In this document: piece after piece, positions 26,041 to 32,685 of the stretch
Position numbering within the stretch: the first letter of the stretch is position 1
Layout of the letters: each line of letters starts with the position of its first letter
Made by a program: the position numbers and the translations under genes
Assembly (NCBI GenBank): GCA_020052615.1
Contig: JAGVOT010000038.1
Coordinates: forward strand, 1-43,027
Length of the DNA: 43,027 bases
Source: Nitrospirota bacterium
GTDB taxonomy: Bacteria; Nitrospirota; UBA9217
Reading direction: 5' to 3'
The notes under the pieces: generated by a model
What the model was told of the DNA's origin: nothing
Seen by the model: only the letters and a program-made list of their open reading frames with translations
Databases searched by the model: none

Positions 26041-27269
26041 GCTCCTCTCAGCTCCCGTATCCTCTCCACCACCGGCGGATGGGAGTAATAGAACGCGGCG
26101 TAGAGCGGATGGGGATGGAGATTGGACAGGTTCTCCTTCGAAAGCTTCACCAGCGCCGAAGCCATGGCCCCGGTGCCGCCCGTCAGGTCGGCGGCGAACC
26201 GGTCGGATTCCCGTTCATCACGCCGCGACAGCCAGTTGAAGAGCGGCGTCAGGGGAAAGGTCACGATCGAGAGGAGGAATCCCAGGATCAGGGCCTTTGC
26301 GTAGAACGAGGCATGCGCCAGGCCCAGGATGTTCGGCAGCCAGTTCCCGCGAAGAAGCCAGAAGGCCGCCAGGATGCCGCAGAACGCCAGGGACTCGGTC
26401 ATGACGATCCGTTTCAGGACATGCTTCTTCTTCCAGTGCCCAACCTCGTGGGCCAGCACGGCCAGGATCTCTTCCTGGGTCATCTGCGCGAGCAGCGTGT
26501 CGAACAGCACGATCCGCTTCACCTTTCCGATGCCGGTGAAGTAGGCGTTGGAATGGCGGCTCCTGCGCGACGCGTCCACCTGGAACACCCGGCTCACCTT
26601 CAGCCCCGCTTTCTCCATGAGCGTCCTGATGCGCTCCTCCAGGCCTTCGACCTTGAGCGGTTCGAACTTGAAGAAGAGCGGTTCGATCACCGTCGGCGAG
26701 ATGTACATCATGAAAATGCCGAAGGCGAGGAAGAACAGCCAGACCCAGAGCCACCAGAGCCCCGGGCTCCACGTGACCAGCCAGAGGGCGCCAAGGACCA
26801 CGAGCGTGCTGACGACCGCGCCGATCGCCAGTCCCTTGATCAGGTCCGTTAGCCAGAGCTTCACGGTCATCGTGTTGAAGCCGTACTTGTTCTCTATCCG
26901 GAAGTTGCGGTACAGGCTGAAGGGAATGCCCATGATCGTCTGAGCAACCATGAGCAAGAGAAAGAAAAGGACGCCGCTCCCCAGGAACGACCCGGTAAAG
27001 GACGCGATCCACTCATCATAGCGCCCCAGAACGCCCCAGAACAGGAAGACGATCAGGACCATGTTGTCGACGAGCGATTCGACGAGGCCCAGTTGGCTGT
27101 TTTCCACCGTGTAGTCCGATATTTTCGCGAGCGTCGCCGGGTCCACGGCGCCTTCGAACTCCGGCGGAACGGTATGGCCGTGGACCTTGAGGTGGGACAG
27201 ATTGAGGTATTTGAGCCAATAGCCGGCGCAAACAACCGCGAGAAAGGCGAGGAATACAAGGATCGTCAT
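26028..27269 (-). CDS. M48 family (Ste24-like) membrane zinc protease
   Basis: Encodes 413 aa from ATG 27269 (MTILVFLAF). Several membrane segments surround the catalytic motif HEVGHWKKKH (about residue 275). The downstream Glu is likely in RRDERESDRFAADLTGG. The length and layout match the Ste24/CAAX-prenyl-protease-type M48 family. Substrates in bacteria are mostly membrane-protein quality control. The last three codons and the stop lie inside the heptad repeat arm. Confidence 0.93.
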   Translation of the reverse strand: MTILVFLAFLAVVCAGYWLKYLNLSHLKVHGHTVPPEFEGAVDPATLAKISDYTVENSQLGLVESLVDNMVLIVFLFWGVLGRYDEWIASFTGSFLGSGVLFFLLLMVAQTIMGIPFSLYRNFRIENKYGFNTMTVKLWLTDLIKGLAIGAVVSTLVVLGALWLVTWSPGLWWLWVWLFFLAFGIFMMYISPTVIEPLFFKFEPLKVEGLEERIRTLMEKAGLKVSRVFQVDASRRSRHSNAYFTGIGKVKRIVLFDTLLAQMTQEEILAVLAHEVGHWKKKHVLKRIVMTESLAFCGILAAFWLLRGNWLPNILGLAHASFYAKALILGFLLSIVTFPLTPLFNWLSRRDERESDRFAADLTGGTGAMASALVKLSKENLSNLHPHPLYAAFYYSHPPVVERIRELRGAGKQ

Positions 27270-27329
27270 AGGATCATCATACCCGCAATCCTGTCCATGG
27301 TCAAGCAACGGACGGCCGCGACCGGGCGC

Positions 27330-28481
27330 TCACGTCCTGATCAGCCGGAAGAAGTTGTCCACCAGTTTGGGATTGAAGGACTTCCCGGCCCCGCCCTTCA
27401 GGATCGACTCGATCTTGCTCATGGGCTGGGGCTCCTGGTAGGACCGGCGGCTGCGCATGGCGTCGAACACGTCGGCGACGGAGATCATCTGGCTCGCGAT
27501 GTTCGGCGTCCAGCCGCCCTTGATGGAGGGATATCCCGTCCCGTCGAACTTCAGGTGGTGCTCCAGCGAGGCCAAGACCGCCAGCTTCGGGATCCCCTCC
27601 GTGCCCATCAGATACCGCGCCCCCTTGGTGGTATGGGTCTCGATGATCATGCGTTCTTCTGCGCTCAATTTCCCCTGCTTGTTCATGATCTCCTCGGGTA
27701 CGAAGAGCTTGCCGATGTCGTGGAGGAACGAGGCAACGCCGATCTGATGCAGGTGCTCGCCGGTGAAGCCCAGGGACTCTGCCTGGGCCATGGTCAGGAT
27801 GCCCACGTTCACCACGTGGGTGAAGGTATATTCGTGGGACGACTTGAGCGATGCCAGCATGCGCAGGGGGTTCACTTCCTCGCGGAAGCCCTTGATAAAG
27901 CGTTTGACCATCTCGTCAACGCCCCGAACGTCGATCTGCTTGTGCTTCTTGATGCGCAGGTACAGGTCCTTGAGCTCATCCAGCTCGGTCGTGGTGAGCT
28001 TGACCAGCTCTTCAAGCACCTCGGTCGGCGCTTCCTCGGCGCCGACCCATCCGCGCTGTCCGCCCCCGCCTGCCTGTTTGACCCGGAGCTCCACCTTGCC
28101 CAGTTTGATGAAGCTCGTCGCCTTGATGGATGCCGCTTCGGGTGTTGCCAGGTCCTGGATGAACGTCTGAAGCTCGGCCCGGGGGAGGCCCGCCACGAAA
28201 GTGACACGCTCGATGGATTTTCTCCGGAGGATCCGGATGAAGTTCGCCGCATAGGCGCTGTCCGAGGGAAACGGGCGGCCCCCTGCCACAAGATCGTTTC
28301 CGACAAGCATGACCGTTACTTCCGGGCTTGCCTGGAGCAGGCCTGCGAGCACACTATGGGTCTTGTCGACATACTGGCCCACCTGGGGGTGGTTTGCCGA
28401 ATAAAGGCCGATGTTCGTCACCGCCGCGGTCAGCTGCACGACAACCTTTACCAGTTCCTCTTGGACGTCCATCTCAGCCAT
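27330..28481 (-). CDS. HD-GYP protein with novel N-terminal domain
   Basis: Encodes 383 aa. The C-terminal HD-GYP domain has LHDIGKLFVPEE and HHLKFDGTGYP, so it is likely a cyclic-di-GMP phosphodiesterase. Residues 21-120 form an unassigned domain (Tyr27, His31, Asn62-Asp63, Val93-Thr94-Phe95, Gly98-Leu99, Phe107). The same domain, aligned without gaps at an offset of 22 residues, starts the HEAT protein gene at 31041. A repeat-filled gap of about 180 nt separates it from that module. Confidence 0.9.
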   Translation of the reverse strand: MAEMDVQEELVKVVVQLTAAVTNIGLYSANHPQVGQYVDKTHSVLAGLLQASPEVTVMLVGNDLVAGGRPFPSDSAYAANFIRILRRKSIERVTFVAGLPRAELQTFIQDLATPEAASIKATSFIKLGKVELRVKQAGGGGQRGWVGAEEAPTEVLEELVKLTTTELDELKDLYLRIKKHKQIDVRGVDEMVKRFIKGFREEVNPLRMLASLKSSHEYTFTHVVNVGILTMAQAESLGFTGEHLHQIGVASFLHDIGKLFVPEEIMNKQGKLSAEERMIIETHTTKGARYLMGTEGIPKLAVLASLEHHLKFDGTGYPSIKGGWTPNIASQMISVADVFDAMRSRRSYQEPQPMSKIESILKGGAGKSFNPKLVDNFFRLIRT

Positions 28482-28488
28482 GGTAAGT

Positions 28489-28657
28489 GATCAAGTAATT
28501 GAAGCTCCCAGAAACAAACGGCAAGGAAGCTTCGATCCGCAGGGAAATAATGAATTATTCTAATCGCTCGCTGAGCCCCAAACTGAGGGGCTGAGCTCGC
28601 TCCTGGATTCAGTGATTAAGTAATTATGTTTCAACAACACAATTACAAATGACCGAT
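28489..28657. repeat. AGTAATT-type repeat arms between HEAT and HD-GYP genes
   Basis: The left arm (about 28489-28511) has AGTGATCAAGTAATTG, a central segment (28608-28628) has AGTGATTAAGTAATTA, and the right arm (28641-28671, overlapping the HEAT stop) is inverted with units AGTAAAT, AGTAATC, GGTCATT, TGTAATT. A hairpin GCTGAGCCCC/GGGGCTGAGC (28570-28595, one mismatch) sits in the middle. No gene remnant is recognised. Confidence 0.6.
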
Positions 28658-28659
28658 TA

Positions 28660-29844
28660 CTATTTACTTTCCTTTCTTTCACCGAGCTTCCGGCACAGCA
28701 TCCGTATCTTGTCATCGTCGGACCGTTCACCGATCTTGACAAGCTCCGCGATGCTCTCCTTCGGGTACCGGCCAAGGGATTCGAAGAGCGTGACCTTCAT
28801 GCGGGCATGGCTCTTGCGGTACAGCGACCATCCCGCCTTCGCCAATTTTTCCAGGTCCGGGACCGCCCGGACATCGCCGATCTCACCGAGCACCCGGATG
28901 ATCTCCTCGTTCACGTCGTAGTCGGTCTCGAAGAGGATCGTTCGCTTGATCAGGGGCAGGATATCGCCGACCACTTCGGCAACACGGAACTGGCCGGCAA
29001 GGAGAACCGCAGTGGACGACACATCGGGGTCCCTGGAGTTGATCTCCTGCCGGAGGATCCCCGCGGCGGAGGGGTCCTTGAACCGGAGCAGCACCGCCAG
29101 TGCATCCATCCGCACTTTCGGGTCAACATGCTGCAGGAGCGGCTTGACCGCCGCGATCACATCGGATGTGCCTGCCCGCCGGATCAGCATCAGGAGGTTC
29201 CGCACGTAGTACACCCGCGGGTCCTGAAGCCGCTTGACCGCCTCGGCCACGGTGTCCTTGCCGAACGTACAGAGAAGGTCGAACAGGACCCGCCGACCGC
29301 CCGGCGCCGCATCGTACGAATAGATCTCCAGGAGACCGGGGACAAGGATCGGGCCGAGCGCCAGCATGAAGGCCTGCGAATCTTTCGCCCGGGTGCGCGA
29401 CCAGGTGTTGAACGCATCGAGGGACTTGTCGATGAAGGCGGGGTCCCAGAACACTTTCAGTGCCTCGGCTGCGGCAGCGCGGATGCCTTCGCCCTTCTTG
29501 TCCGAGAGGTGCCACCGCAGGGTCTGGAGGGTGTCCAGGAGCAGGGGAAAATGGCCGCTCGTCAGCATGTCCGGGACGATGGCGATGAGCTTCTTCGAGA
29601 ACTCCCGGTAATCCTCCTCGTCGATGTTCTCCTCCATGAAGGCCAGCACCGCCCTGCCGATCTGGAAGTCGAGGTGCTGGTCGTCCAGATCCTTGAGATA
29701 CGTCTCGGCGAAGAACCGGTCCTTGGCGGTGGCAGCCATGGTCTCCGCACGGCCCGATACGCTCTTCAGGATGTCGTCGTACTCCTTCTCAACATAGCCC
29801 TCATACTTTTCCCGGTCGAACAGCTTTGCCATGTGCTCGGGCAT
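28660..29844 (-). CDS. HEAT-repeat protein, C-terminal part
   Basis: Encodes 394 aa from ATG 29844, which has GGAG only 3 nt before it; ATG 29832 is an alternative. Helical repeats of HEAT type run through about 150-390, for example DVIAAVKPLLQHVDPKVRMDAL, DPSAAGILRQEI and DVRAVPDLEKLAK. It is in the same frame as the preceding gene, separated by one TGA and 18 codons rich in Gly, Ser and Thr. The two are probably one ancestral protein of about 794 codons. Likely a scaffold; no enzyme motif. The final codons and stop lie in the repeat arm. Confidence 0.8.
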   Translation of the reverse strand: MPEHMAKLFDREKYEGYVEKEYDDILKSVSGRAETMAATAKDRFFAETYLKDLDDQHLDFQIGRAVLAFMEENIDEEDYREFSKKLIAIVPDMLTSGHFPLLLDTLQTLRWHLSDKKGEGIRAAAAEALKVFWDPAFIDKSLDAFNTWSRTRAKDSQAFMLALGPILVPGLLEIYSYDAAPGGRRVLFDLLCTFGKDTVAEAVKRLQDPRVYYVRNLLMLIRRAGTSDVIAAVKPLLQHVDPKVRMDALAVLLRFKDPSAAGILRQEINSRDPDVSSTAVLLAGQFRVAEVVGDILPLIKRTILFETDYDVNEEIIRVLGEIGDVRAVPDLEKLAKAGWSLYRKSHARMKVTLFESLGRYPKESIAELVKIGERSDDDKIRMLCRKLGERKESK

Positions 29845-29898
29845 GATCTCCGGACCCGCGCCGTCTTTCCCCGCCGAGCTCGAACCGGTCCCCGTGCC

Positions 29899-31041
29899 TC
29901 AGGTGGTGCCCACGACACTGCCGAACCCCTTGGCGGCCCCGCCCGCTCCGCCTGCAGCGGTCACCTTGCCGCCGCCGGGCTGCGCCGTCGTCGTCTTGTC
30001 CCGCACGCTCGCCAGTTTGCCCAGAAGCCCTGTCAGCGTTGGTGATATCTCCCGTCCTTCCGAGCTCGCCTGCCTCAGCATGTCGATGATCATGTCGTCC
30101 CCAAGGCCGCCCAGCACCTCTTCGGATCCGGGGCTCGCGGCGTTCTCCGAAACGTTCTTGAACGCCGTGGAGAGGAACTGTTTCCTGATGCCGGGGTGAA
30201 GGTCCTTCAGCAGTTTGTTCAGGTTGGCAATGGTCTGTGACTGCTCCTCGGTAAGCTGTCTCTTTTCAGCCGACGTCCGGACATAGCTCGAGATGATGCG
30301 GTCGTAGCTCTGGACAGCGGCGCCGGGATCGAGCTTGCGATCGTTCAGGAGCCTGGCAAGCTCTGCAGGGTCGATCTGGGACGAGTCCTTCAGGGAAACT
30401 CCCTCGCCCGATGCGGCCAGCGTCCCCGTGGAAAGGAGCGAAACAAAATCCTGCCATACCCCCGCCCCGGGCTTGTCGCCCGCTTTTTCCCCCGGCTTCT
30501 GCCGGGATTTGAAGATCTCATTCTCCTCAGTGAGGTGGAAGCTGCCGTAGTCGATGGCCATCACGCGGATGTTCGGGATGCCGGCGTTCTCCACGACCTT
30601 TGCGATCCCGCCCATGGCCGTTATCTCGTCCGGCTTCGTGGTGATGATGCGATGGAAGCGGACCAGCTGTTCGCGGTCAAGCCCCCGGAGGAAGGTCACC
30701 GCGGCGATCCCCTGCTGGTTCATGGACAGGGCGAAATCCCGGTACACGGGATTCCGCTGGTCCAGATAGTCCTGGCCCACGAATAGCGTGTCCTTCGCCA
30801 CGCCGAGCGTCATCTCCTGACGGATCTCGAACAGTTTTACCAGGACCTCGTATGCGCGATCGATGCTCTTGGTGATCTGGATATGGCCGGGCGGGTAGAT
30901 GCTGACGTTCTTTCGGGAGATGTTCAGTTCGATGACCGCGTCGGAAAGCAGTTTCGTATCGATCGGGATCTCGCGCTCCGCGGGCTGCGGCGGCTTTTGC
31001 GAGGCGTGGGCTGGCGGATTCCTGTCCCGTTCTTCAGACAT
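29899..31041 (-). CDS. HEAT protein, N-terminal part (ends at in-frame TGA)
   Basis: Encodes 380 aa. A charged, Pro-rich start (1-25) is followed by the domain shared with the neighbouring HD-GYP protein (about 43-142: Tyr49, His53, Val115-Thr116-Phe117, Gly120-Leu121, Phe129). Residues about 210-345 are helical, and the end is a Gly/Ala/Thr linker (TTAQPGGGKVTAAGGAGG). The reading frame stops at TGA 29899-29901 in the middle of the linker and continues in frame with more Gly/Ser/Thr codons into the HEAT part. Confidence 0.75.
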   Translation of the reverse strand: MSEERDRNPPAHASQKPPQPAEREIPIDTKLLSDAVIELNISRKNVSIYPPGHIQITKSIDRAYEVLVKLFEIRQEMTLGVAKDTLFVGQDYLDQRNPVYRDFALSMNQQGIAAVTFLRGLDREQLVRFHRIITTKPDEITAMGGIAKVVENAGIPNIRVMAIDYGSFHLTEENEIFKSRQKPGEKAGDKPGAGVWQDFVSLLSTGTLAASGEGVSLKDSSQIDPAELARLLNDRKLDPGAAVQSYDRIISSYVRTSAEKRQLTEEQSQTIANLNKLLKDLHPGIRKQFLSTAFKNVSENAASPGSEEVLGGLGDDMIIDMLRQASSEGREISPTLTGLLGKLASVRDKTTTAQPGGGKVTAAGGAGGAAKGFGSVVGTT

Positions 31042-31074
31042 GATGGAGTATATCCGGTTTCTCGATCTATTTCA

Positions 31075-31491
31075 CTATCTACCTGCAGCCGCCTGCTTCG
31101 CGCCGGATGTCTTTTTCCGGTTGCGTCGTACAACGAAAAACAGGAGCAGGAACAGCATCAGCAGAATCCATGGCAAAAACGGGACGCCGGGTTCAACTAA
31201 TGCCGCTGCGGCAGCAGGCTGCGAGGGCGCTGCCTCTGCAGGACTGTCGGCGGATATTACCGCCTTCCCCTCGACGGGCTCTTTCGCAGGCTTCCGTCTG
31301 ACCGTTTTCTTCCGTGCCACTTTGACGGCCTTGCCGTCCTTGTCGTGCATATGGTATTCAGCGTAGTAGAGGTCCCACTCAGCGCATTCCTTATAACACT
31401 TGTGGCCGCCGTCCCGGTCGGTCTTGCCGGGATGAGCGTACGCGGGAAGTACGAAGACGGCCGCCAGGAGGAAGGGAAATAGCACTTTCAT
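31075..31491 (-). CDS. YHYH-like domain membrane protein
   Basis: Encodes 138 aa. The signal peptide ends near AYAHPG (about residue 19). A short His/Cys domain follows (HPGKTDRDGGHKCYKEC, then YYAEYHMHDKDG), resembling the YHYH/GGHxC module of small secreted proteins. A Lys/Arg-rich then Ala/Pro-rich linker leads to a C-terminal membrane segment (about 106-122) and a basic tail. It is probably anchored with the Cys/His domain outside the cytoplasm. Function unknown. Confidence 0.7.
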   Translation of the reverse strand: MKVLFPFLLAAVFVLPAYAHPGKTDRDGGHKCYKECAEWDLYYAEYHMHDKDGKAVKVARKKTVRRKPAKEPVEGKAVISADSPAEAAPSQPAAAAALVEPGVPFLPWILLMLFLLLFFVVRRNRKKTSGAKQAAAGR

Positions 31492-31550
31492 TACGAGAGC
31501 TTATACTATAGTCCTCTGGGTGTCAACACCGCGGAATTCCGCATTTTTTC

Positions 31551-31579
31551 TTGACATCACCGGGGCGTGATGTTACAGT
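31551..31579 (+). promoter_or_regulatory. Sigma-70 promoter of tRNA-Ala
   Basis: TTGACA (31551-31556), 17-nt spacer, TACAGT (31574-31579). The tRNA begins 27 nt later. Confidence 0.8.
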
Positions 31580-31605
31580 AACCATCGCAGATGCAGGAAA
31601 AACAT

Positions 31606-31681
31606 GGGGCTGTAGCTCAGCTGGGAGAGCACAAGGCTGGCAGTCTTGGGGTCAGGGGTTCGATCCCCCTCAGCTCCACCA
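31606..31681 (+). tRNA. tRNA-Ala(GGC)
   Basis: Full 76-nt cloverleaf. Acceptor GGGGCTG pairs with CAGCTCC, including the G3:U70 pair that marks alanine tRNAs. The D arm is GCTC/GAGC; the anticodon stem CAAGG/TCTTG has loop CTGGCAG, anticodon GGC; the T arm AGGGG/CCCCT has loop TTCGATC. The CCA end is encoded. A consensus promoter precedes and a terminator follows. A split direct copy of its 3' half lies at 38265-38371, marking it as a likely integration site. Confidence 0.97.
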
Positions 31682-31692
31682 AGATGACTCAA

Positions 31693-31723
31693 AAAGGTTG
31701 GCGAAATATCGCCAGCCTTTTTT
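31693..31723 (+). terminator. Terminator after tRNA-Ala
   Basis: Stem AAAGGTTGGCG (31693-31703) with CGCCAGCCTTT (31710-31720), 6-nt loop, then T run. Confidence 0.85.
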
Positions 31724-31729
31724 ATCGCC

Positions 31730-31746
31730 CTGAGGGGGATCGAACC
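31730..31746 (-). repeat. Inverted 17-nt copy of tRNA-Ala T arm
   Basis: CTGAGGGGGATCGAACC is the exact reverse complement of tRNA positions 31657-31673 (T arm plus start of the acceptor 3' strand). It lies directly after the tRNA terminator. A 16-bp palindrome AGGGGGCCGGCCCCCT follows at 31797-31812. These may be leftovers of site-specific integration. Confidence 0.7.
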
Positions 31747-31884
31747 AAAGGGAGTTTGAGGGAAAGGATGTCCCTCATGCTTCGGGGGAGCACACGAGGG
31801 GGCCGGCCCCCTCTCCCCCTTCTGCGTTGTAGGGCATTAAGAAAGTTCAGCGTTTGCGCCTCTCTATTTTTTGAGGTAAGAACG

Positions 31885-32058
31885 TTATAACACGGATGAA
31901 CATTGTCGCGAATCTGCTCTTTTGCTACCACCTTTGGCATTGCACGCTCCCGCGTCGCAGCCCGGGCAGTGTCCCTGCTTCTTCCATACCGAACGATAGA
32001 GCAGATAGAAAGCGCCGGTAATGATCAGGATCATGACAACAATATCAGCGAAACCCAT
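31885..32058 (-). CDS. FeoB-associated Cys-rich membrane protein
   Basis: Encodes 57 aa from ATG 32058 with GGAGG four bases before. One membrane segment (about 3-22: ADIVVMILIITGAFYLLY) is followed by a Cys-rich tail with CPGCDAGAC and a later Cys. This is the pattern of the small FeoB-associated (FeoC-substitute) proteins. It ends the minus-strand feo gene set, about 100 nt after the cytochrome gene. It may bind iron or regulate FeoB. Confidence 0.85.
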   Translation of the reverse strand: MGFADIVVMILIITGAFYLLYRSVWKKQGHCPGCDAGACNAKGGSKRADSRQCSSVL

Positions 32059-32156
32059 AGGACCTCCTGTTGTATTTACACCTGGTACCGCACTGCACAT
32101 CACCGTGCGGTCCGCTCCTCTGAATGCTGGAATGGTTCACGCCGACCGGACCACTG

Positions 32157-32603
32157 TCAGTATTTCACCGATATCCCGACAAGGTCTTCCCTGGTCATTT
32201 CCGGAAACCGCTTCAATGACCAATTGCCCACCCAGGCTTTGAACATCTGCAGATTTCTCTGCCGCTCATCCTCGGTTACTCCTAAATAGTGGTACATGTT
32301 GCCTGGTTTGCCGTCTTTCGTGTTTTTTCCATCATCGAGGCGGCGCATGATCGCGCCGCTGTCCGGCCAGCCCGCATAACTTACAAGGTGTACATAGCTG
32401 TCCATCTTCGGCCCCAGACCCCGCTTCGTAAATCCCTCCTTGCCCTTCTTGAAATCGCCATGCTCCGGCGCATTCTTGCCGTGACAGGAAAGACACTGCA
32501 CGTCGATGATCCGCTTGATGTGCGTCGTATAGGTGATCTCCTCCGCATTCGCGACGATCGCAAGGCTCGCAAATAACCCCATGCTGATCAATAAACCTCT
32601 CAT
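32157..32603 (-). CDS. Periplasmic monohaem c-type cytochrome in feo locus
   Basis: Encodes 148 aa from ATG 32603 (GGAGA five bases upstream). The signal peptide ends near NAEEITY. A single haem-binding site CLSCH lies at about residues 37-41; candidate distal Met ligands occur later (IMRRL, QMFKAW, EMTRED). It lies 82 nt after feoB and before the Cys-rich protein, so it is probably co-transcribed. A role in ferric reduction or ferrous-iron redox balance in the periplasm is inference from position. Confidence 0.85.
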   Translation of the reverse strand: MRGLLISMGLFASLAIVANAEEITYTTHIKRIIDVQCLSCHGKNAPEHGDFKKGKEGFTKRGLGPKMDSYVHLVSYAGWPDSGAIMRRLDDGKNTKDGKPGNMYHYLGVTEDERQRNLQMFKAWVGNWSLKRFPEMTREDLVGISVKY

Positions 32604-32685
32604 CCATTCTCCTGAATTGATCCGATCCATATTTTTCCTCCCTGTTATGTGAATTCTCCAAGATAAGAGAAGCCACGATTCGGTT

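Noticed and set aside
29899-29901. TGA as a selenocysteine codon in the HEAT protein
   Set aside because: It lies in a disordered Gly/Ser/Thr linker, where a catalytic selenocysteine is not expected, and no SECIS-like hairpin was noticed just downstream.
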